Source: Ruminococcaceae bacterium UBA5408
Lineage (GTDB): Bacteria > Bacillota > Clostridia > Oscillospirales > Acutalibacteraceae
Reading direction: 5' to 3'
NCBI GenBank assembly: GCA_002407645.1
Contig: DHNU01000074.1
Span: 1 to 11,548 of the forward strand
DNA: 11,548 nucleotides
Under the pieces are notes generated by a model that worked only from the letters and a program-made list of their open reading frames with translations, had not been told where the DNA came from and did no database searches. The translations under genes were made by a program, and so were the position numbers. Positions within the stretch are counted from its first letter, which is position 1. Every line of letters starts with the position of its first letter. Below are positions 7,131 through 11,548 of this stretch, in pieces.

Positions 7131-7209
7131 GTGCGCCGTACAGCCGCGGTATCGAAGAGGCGTAATCAGCCACCGGAGGACTTTCCGAATGAGCCGCGGC
7201 CGGCCGGCG
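7131..7209 (-). ncRNA. Candidate GC-rich structured RNA or palindromic element of unknown family
   Basis: Of 79 bases, 54 are G or C, in sharp contrast to the AT-rich surroundings. Nested complements are visible: CGCCG (7134-7138) with CGGCG (7205-7209) as an outer stem, and CAGCCGCGG (7141-7149) with CCGCGGCCG (7194-7202) as a 9-pair stem on the minus strand (one G-U pair). Inside are two small hairpins, GGC/GCC around TAATC-containing bases (~7159-7171) and CGGA/TCCG (7174-7187). This gives a three-way-junction layout. On the minus strand it is followed within a few bases by a terminator hairpin, so it could be the body of a small RNA or a structured 3' untranslated region of the regulator. 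It is not a tRNA, rRNA, SRP RNA or a riboswitch that I recognise. A dispersed palindromic repeat is the main alternative. The strand is inferred from the terminator. Confidence 0.38.
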
Positions 7210-7237
7210 ATATATAAGTAATAATACGGATTATGTC

Positions 7238-8443
7238 TTAATATAATTCACTTATCCTTGTCTGTATCTTTATATCATCGTGCCGATAGCGGTAGTGGAA
7301 TTTTTTTAAAACTCTTTTTGTAACCGCCTCTGCATTTTCATAATTAATCATAGGCAGCATTACGATGAACTGCGTTGCGCTGTAAGCGGTTACAACATCG
7401 CTTTTACGCAGGTTATGGATTATTGTCGATTTCAATTTTTCTGCCGCCAATGCCACGTCATCAGTATTGGCAATTAAACCGTTTAAATCACAAATGGTAA
7501 AAAGAATAATAAACATAACGTTTCCGGTACGCTCAATTAAACGAGAATGGACTCGGTAAATTGCCTTAAAAATTTCGTAATCGCAAAAGTATGCTTCGCT
7601 TATGTTAGAAACTTCTTTAAGGTCTTTTTTTATGGTATTTAAATCAACTTCTATGTTTTGAATATTATGAGTCATCTTTTTATAAACAGACTCAAGCGAT
7701 TCGGAAATATCTATCCCAAATTCTTTATAGAATAAATCCAAAACATAATTGTAATGTTCTATCGCCTCACTTCTTTGTCCGGTGTAAATGTATGAATAAA
7801 GAAGCATTTTATGTATATTTTCATCCAGAGGAAACATTTTAAGGGCATTTTTGCAAATTTCAATAGCTTCAAGGTTTTTGTAAGTGCTGTAAAGCAGTTC
7901 GCATGCTTTTAAAACAGCGTCTATATACATTTGTTCATATTCGGTGCTAAGCATAACAACCCATGTGCTGTAATTTGACTTGGGCAAAAACGAACCTTTA
8001 TAAAGCTGAAACGCATTTTTGTATGCCTTTATGCGTACACTTTCCGATTTCGATGTGTCATTTGCACGTTTAATAAATTTCTCGAATTTTTCATTGTCGA
8101 TAATGCAGTTAAAACTGTTGTTCCATCTGTATGAGTTGTTAATGTACTGAATATATTCAGCGTGTTTATTTCCTGAAATTTTTTTTAGAATTTCCCTTGC
8201 TCTGTAAACAAGATTTTTAAGTGCATTAAGCGGGTCTTTACAGGCTCCTTTTGGCCAAATATTTTCTATAATTTCGTCTGTAGAAACGTATCTGTGCCTA
8301 TTTACAATCAAATACTGAATAAGAAGCCATACGCGTTTTGTTTTTCCTTTAAGGTTCGTTGCGGTATGCTTGTTTATAGAAATGGAAAATTCGCCGAACA
8401 TATTCACTTTAATTTTTGTCTGTGAATTTACGGCAGAATTCAT
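7238..8443 (-). CDS. Winged-helix/BTAD transcriptional regulator with degenerate GGDEF-like C-terminus
   Basis: This 401-residue protein is predicted to be a cytoplasmic DNA-binding regulator. Residues ~11-107 form an OmpR/SARP-type winged helix (KVNMFGEFSI, LKGKTKRVWLLIQYLI, the helix with DEIIENIWP, and YIQYINNSYRW as the wing). Residues ~115-258 are a bacterial transcriptional activation domain of helical repeats, with DENIHKMLLYSYIYTGQRSEAIEHY typical. Residues ~285-400 resemble a GGDEF domain: CDLNGL, LRKSDVV, then FIVMLP followed by an AEAVTKR helix. The GGDEF signature is replaced by SATQF (355-359), so cyclase activity is not expected, and the domain stops soon after its last visible strand. 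RKSD (346-349) lies exactly five residues before it, the placing of the RxxD c-di-GMP inhibitory site. GGGTGAG lies five bases before the ATG. It is transcribed alone; its targets cannot be read from the window. Confidence 0.8.
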   Translation of the reverse strand: MNSAVNSQTKIKVNMFGEFSISINKHTATNLKGKTKRVWLLIQYLIVNRHRYVSTDEIIENIWPKGACKDPLNALKNLVYRAREILKKISGNKHAEYIQYINNSYRWNNSFNCIIDNEKFEKFIKRANDTSKSESVRIKAYKNAFQLYKGSFLPKSNYSTWVVMLSTEYEQMYIDAVLKACELLYSTYKNLEAIEICKNALKMFPLDENIHKMLLYSYIYTGQRSEAIEHYNYVLDLFYKEFGIDISESLESVYKKMTHNIQNIEVDLNTIKKDLKEVSNISEAYFCDYEIFKAIYRVHSRLIERTGNVMFIILFTICDLNGLIANTDDVALAAEKLKSTIIHNLRKSDVVTAYSATQFIVMLPMINYENAEAVTKRVLKKFHYRYRHDDIKIQTRISELY

Positions 8444-8474
8444 TTATACTCACCCTTAATATCATTTTATATTT

Positions 8475-8503
8475 ATGGTAGCATATGGAAAAAAATTAAA
8501 CAA
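8475..8503 (-). promoter_or_regulatory. Possible promoter of the BTAD regulator
   Basis: On the minus strand, TTGTTT (8498-8503) and TACCAT (8475-8480) are separated by 17 bases, about 30 bases before the ATG. Both boxes are only partial matches to consensus, and the flanking sequence is AT-rich. Confidence 0.3.
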
Positions 8504-8565
8504 GTATAAATTAAACAATTGTATATTTTTTCCTTATGTTTTTTTATCTAAAATCAACCTAAATA

Positions 8566-8582
8566 TGTGAATTTCTTTCACA
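8566..8582. promoter_or_regulatory. Inverted repeat upstream of the BTAD regulator
   Basis: TGTGAA (8566-8571) and TTCACA (8577-8582) are perfect complements with a five-base spacer, flanked by AATA and ATATT that partly extend the symmetry. It lies about 125 bases before the regulator's start. The half-sites recall Crp- and Rex-type operators, but the spacing fits neither exactly. Confidence 0.3.
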
Positions 8583-8635
8583 ATATTGCTTAAAATGGAT
8601 TCTCGCTCCTGTCCACTCCCACATAATGATTTAAC

Positions 8636-8672
8636 AAAAAGAAACGCACTTTCAAAGAAAGTGCGTTTCTTT
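8636..8672 (-). terminator. Strong intrinsic terminator of nrdDG
   Basis: AAAGAAACGCACTTTC (8638-8653) and GAAAGTGCGTTTCTTT (8657-8672) are perfect 16-base complements around a three-base AAA. On the minus strand a T-run follows (complement of 8636-8640). The hairpin begins at the last base of the nrdG stop codon, so termination is immediate. Confidence 0.88.
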
Positions 8673-9172
8673 CATTCATCCAAAACTATTTTACCGAACT
8701 TTCGGGTTTTTTTCATATCTATTATGCGTTGGTTTCGGCTTCCCTTAAAAGTTAAAGTCAAATCTTTTTCTTTTTGAATGAATGGACCGTCAATCAAAAT
8801 ATCAGTTTCGTCCAAAAGGGCGTTTATATCGGTGTCATTTTTCTTTATAAGTTCTTCATAAGTAAAACCTGTAAAAACGGTTACATCGAGTTTCTTTTGG
8901 TGTATTGTTTTGGCAAGCAGTGAAAGCGGTTTTGGCTGGCAGAACGGCTCTCCTCCGCTGAATGTAACCCCTTTTAAAAGAGGGTTTTCACTTATTTCAT
9001 CTATAATTTTATCCGTATCCGCCCATTTTCCCGCATTGAAATCATGAGTCTGCGGATTATGGCAGCCGGGGCAGTGGTGGGGGCATCCCTGAGTAAAAAT
9101 TACATATCGGAAGCCCTTACCGTCCACGATAGATTCGGGAATAACACCGCAGATTTTAAGTTTACAGTCCAT
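8672..9172 (-). CDS. nrdG: Anaerobic ribonucleotide reductase activating protein (radical SAM)
   Basis: This 166-residue cytoplasmic activase uses S-adenosylmethionine and a [4Fe-4S] cluster to create the glycyl radical on NrdD. The cluster motif is C30-PHH-C34-PG-C37, the CxxxCxxC of radical SAM enzymes, preceded by the RYVIFTQGC strand. SGGEP at 72-76 is the SAM-binding GGEP motif. DILIDGPF and FKGSRNQRIID are typical of the NrdG C-terminal half, and the length is normal for a compact activase. The ATG lies inside the last codons of nrdD (11-base overlap in another frame), with no good ribosome binding site of its own, so translation is probably coupled. The gene is directly followed by a terminator, so nrdD-nrdG forms the end of the transcription unit. 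Confidence 0.95.
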   Translation of the reverse strand: MDCKLKICGVIPESIVDGKGFRYVIFTQGCPHHCPGCHNPQTHDFNAGKWADTDKIIDEISENPLLKGVTFSGGEPFCQPKPLSLLAKTIHQKKLDVTVFTGFTYEELIKKNDTDINALLDETDILIDGPFIQKEKDLTLTFKGSRNQRIIDMKKTRKFGKIVLDE

Positions 9173-11495
9173 GCTTTAATCTGTCCCTTTCCTCAGCGCG
9201 TTTTGCATTGTTCCAACGGTCGGTTGTTCCGACAAGGTAGCCTGTAATTCTGCGTATACGTTCGAATTTAGGACCGCCGTCATTTTCTGTGCGGTGGCAT
9301 TTCGGACATTCATTGTCAATAATTCCGTTGTATCCGCAAACGGGGTCGCGGTCTACAGGGTGGTTTACCGAGCCGTAACCAATTCCACTTTCTTTCATAC
9401 AGCGTATAACAGCCTCAAATGCATCGATGTTTTTGCAGGTGTCACCGTCGAGTTCAACATAACTTATGTGCCCGGCATTTGTAAGTGCATGATATGGTGC
9501 TTCAAGCTGTATTTTCTCAAACGCTTTAATTGGAAAATAAACAGGAATATGGAATGAATTGGTGTAATATTCACGATCCGTAACTCCGGGGATTTTTCCG
9601 TATTTCTCTTGGTCAATTTTTATAAAGCGACCCGAAAGTCCTTCTGCCGGTGTAGCAAGAAGGGTAAAGTTAAGTCCTGTTTTTTGTGATTCTTCGTCCA
9701 TGCGTTTACGCATGTATCCCACTATTTCAAGACCGAGTTTTTGACTTTTTTCGCTTTCACCGTGGTGTTTGCCTGTTAATGCTTTTAAAGTTTCCGCAAG
9801 GCCGATAAAGCCCATGCTTAATGTACCGTGCTTTAACACTTCGGCAACGCTGTCGTTTGGACTGAGCTTTTCGGAGTCAATCCAAACACCCTGTCCCATG
9901 AGGAATGGATAGTTGTAAACTTTTTTGGAGCATTGAATTTTAAAGCGATGCAAAAGTTGGCGTATAACCAAATCAATTCTTTCGTCAAGAAGTTTGTAGA
10001 ATTTTTTAATATCGCCCTTTGCCTCTATTGCAATTCTCGGAAGGTTTACAGAGGTAAAGCTTAAGTTTCCGCGGCCGCAGGTAACTTCTTTTGATTTATC
10101 GTGAACATTGCCCATTACACGGGTTCTGCAGCCCATATAAGCGACTTCTGAGTCATAGTCGCCCTCTTTATAATATTGAAGGTTAAACGGTGCGTCGATA
10201 AAGCTGAAGTTCGGGAAAAGCCTTTTTGCACTTACTTTGCAGGAAAGTTTGAATAAATCGTAGTTTGGGTCGCCTTCGTTGTAGTTTATTCCTTCTTTTA
10301 CTTTGAATATCTGTACAGGGAAAATTGGGGTTTCTCCGTCGCCCAAACCTGCTTCGGTAGCTTTTAAAAGATTACGAACTACCATTCTTGCTTCGGGAGA
10401 TGTATCTGTTCCGTAGTTAATTGAGGAAAACGGAACCTGCGCACCCGCACGGGAGTTCATGGTGTTAAGATTATGTATAAGCGCTTCCATTGCCTGATAT
10501 GTAGCTTGGTCTGTGTTTTCAGTACCTGTTTTTACGGAATACTTATGCGCCCGCATTGCCTGTTCAGCTGTGATTTCTTGGTAAAGGTGTACCCTCTGGT
10601 GTTCGGGCAAATATTTAGCAAGTGCTTTTCCGTATTCGTCTGCGTTTGAAAGCGAAATTTCCTCTTTAACGTCGTTTTTAACGGCTTGTGCCAGCAAATC
10701 AGCGTCACTTTCACTCATATTTTCGGTAATTTCAAAGTACTGTGAAAGAGCTTTAAAATATAATTTTTTGAAAGTCTTGGCAACACCGGGTGCCAATGAA
10801 AAATCGAAATTCGGAATGGCCTGTCCGCCGTGCATTTCGTTTTGGTTTGCCTGAATGGCTATACAGGCAAGAGCGGCATATGAGCGGATATCGTTTGGTT
10901 CGCGCAGTGCGCCGTGACCGGTGCAGAACCCGCCTTTGAACAGTTTTATCAAATCAATTTGGCAGCAGGTTTCTGTCAGCATATAGAAATCTTCATCGTG
11001 AATATGTATATCTCCGTTAATATGCGCTTGTGCAATATCTTTCGGAAGAACGTAATTGTTTATAAAATATTTTGAACCCTCGGAACCGTATTTTAGCATT
11101 GTTCCCATAGAGGTATCAGCGTCGATGTTGGCGTTTTCACGCTTGATGTCCGTGTCTTTTGCGTCTCTGAAAGTAAGCTCCCTGTAAATATTCATCAGGT
11201 CGCCCTCTGCCTGACGTATTTTTGTGTGTTCCGCACGGTATAAAATATATGCCTTTGCAGTTTTTGCAAAATCTGCTGAGATAAGTTTTTGCTCAACGAT
11301 ATCTTGTACCTGTTCAACAGTGGGAATATGATTTCCCTTAAAAACATCACTTACTTTTTTAGTTAAAGAATCAAGTATTTTATCGTCCATTTTTTCTTCT
11401 GCGACTGTCTTGTTTGCCTTAAAGATTGCGTTGCGGATTTTATTTTTGTCAAATGTTACGATAACGCCGTTGCGCTTTTTAATTTTAGTTGCCAT
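9162..11495 (-). CDS. nrdD: Anaerobic ribonucleoside-triphosphate reductase, class III
   Basis: This 777-residue enzyme reduces ribonucleoside triphosphates to deoxy forms for DNA synthesis without oxygen, using a glycyl radical. Residues ~3-95 are an ATP-cone (KIKKRNGVIVTFDKNKIRNAI) for allosteric control of activity. The catalytic barrel follows, with GGFCTGHGALREPNDIRSYA (~188-207), NEMHGGQAIPNFDF (~219-232), and MGCRTRVMG (~454-462), whose Cys456 is a likely radical-site cysteine. Gly752 in RITGYLVGT is the predicted glycyl radical residue. Just before it, CGYNG and CPKC form a zinc-site region with only three cysteines (720, 730, 733); the position of a fourth holds Asp. ATG 11495 is preferred to ATG 11504 because AAAGGA abuts the latter and lies nine bases before the former. 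It overlaps nrdG, its activator. Confidence 0.95.
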   Translation of the reverse strand: MATKIKKRNGVIVTFDKNKIRNAIFKANKTVAEEKMDDKILDSLTKKVSDVFKGNHIPTVEQVQDIVEQKLISADFAKTAKAYILYRAEHTKIRQAEGDLMNIYRELTFRDAKDTDIKRENANIDADTSMGTMLKYGSEGSKYFINNYVLPKDIAQAHINGDIHIHDEDFYMLTETCCQIDLIKLFKGGFCTGHGALREPNDIRSYAALACIAIQANQNEMHGGQAIPNFDFSLAPGVAKTFKKLYFKALSQYFEITENMSESDADLLAQAVKNDVKEEISLSNADEYGKALAKYLPEHQRVHLYQEITAEQAMRAHKYSVKTGTENTDQATYQAMEALIHNLNTMNSRAGAQVPFSSINYGTDTSPEARMVVRNLLKATEAGLGDGETPIFPVQIFKVKEGINYNEGDPNYDLFKLSCKVSAKRLFPNFSFIDAPFNLQYYKEGDYDSEVAYMGCRTRVMGNVHDKSKEVTCGRGNLSFTSVNLPRIAIEAKGDIKKFYKLLDERIDLVIRQLLHRFKIQCSKKVYNYPFLMGQGVWIDSEKLSPNDSVAEVLKHGTLSMGFIGLAETLKALTGKHHGESEKSQKLGLEIVGYMRKRMDEESQKTGLNFTLLATPAEGLSGRFIKIDQEKYGKIPGVTDREYYTNSFHIPVYFPIKAFEKIQLEAPYHALTNAGHISYVELDGDTCKNIDAFEAVIRCMKESGIGYGSVNHPVDRDPVCGYNGIIDNECPKCHRTENDGGPKFERIRRITGYLVGTTDRWNNAKRAEERDRLKHGL

Positions 11496-11548
11496 TTGAT
11501 ACATTCCTTTCTATTTAAAACCGAAAATAAGGTATAAAATTATTTTTT
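11496..11548 (-). promoter_or_regulatory. Start of the nrdD leader
   Basis: The minus strand here carries the AAAGGA ribosome binding site of nrdD and an A/T-rich stretch containing TATACC. No NrdR-type box is visible in these 53 bases; the window ends too close to the gene to show its promoter. Confidence 0.3.

Noticed and set aside
7150..7175. Hammerhead-like CTGATTA core on the minus strand of the GC-rich block
   Set aside because: The conserved CUGANGA is broken at the essential G and no matching GAAA strand lies at the required position.
7131..7209. Guanidine-III riboswitch, suggested by the TGCGCCGTAC segment
   Set aside because: The downstream ACGGCGC partner needed for the pseudoknot is missing and no gene of suitable function follows on the plus strand.
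7238..7300. Frameshift at the 3' end of the BTAD regulator cutting off the rest of a GGDEF domain
   Set aside because: No continuing GGDEF-like sequence was seen after the stop codon, so a naturally short domain is the simpler reading.
8586..8777. Plus-strand ORF of 63 codons across the nrdG terminator
   Set aside because: It runs through a strong terminator and antisense to nrdG, with no domain signal.

Overview
This is an AT-rich window with dense gene packing, strong AGGAGG-type ribosome binding sites and A/T-rich intrinsic terminators. An oxygen-sensitive class III ribonucleotide reductase (nrdD-nrdG) is present. Together these point to an anaerobic low-GC Gram-positive bacterium (Bacillota, class Clostridia). 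A gut Oscillospiraceae/Ruminococcaceae-type organism is my guess, based on protein style only.

The plus-strand half (1-6893) has three transcriptional segments. First comes the 3' end of gyrA with a very acidic tail, followed 15 bases later by a small lipoprotein with an LprI/DUF1311-like domain. Next is a single ADP-ribose pyrophosphatase gene of the Nudix family, with its own promoter, an operator-like dyad and a terminator. Third is a tightly packed four-gene operon: an ABC ATPase, an ABC-2 type permease, a GldG-like membrane-anchored auxiliary protein and a DUF4340 protein. It closes with a strong hairpin terminator. This is the GldA-GldF-GldG type ABC system first named for gliding motility in Bacteroidota. 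Here it is in a Gram-positive setting, where its substrate is unknown.

The minus-strand half (7085-11504) carries nrdD and nrdG, overlapping by 11 bases and ended by a perfect hairpin terminator. Further along the same strand is a lone regulator with a winged-helix domain, a BTAD domain and a degenerate GGDEF-like domain. That C-terminal domain has lost the catalytic GGDEF signature but keeps an RxxD motif at the spacing of the c-di-GMP inhibitory site.

The two halves converge on a gene-free stretch (6894-7237). It contains a GC-rich block of about 79 bases (54 of 79 are G or C) with nested complementary arms. On the minus strand this block is followed directly by a terminator-like hairpin with a T-run. 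It is the best candidate for something undescribed: a structured RNA in the 3' region of the regulator transcript, or a small palindromic repeat element. I did not recognise it as a known family.
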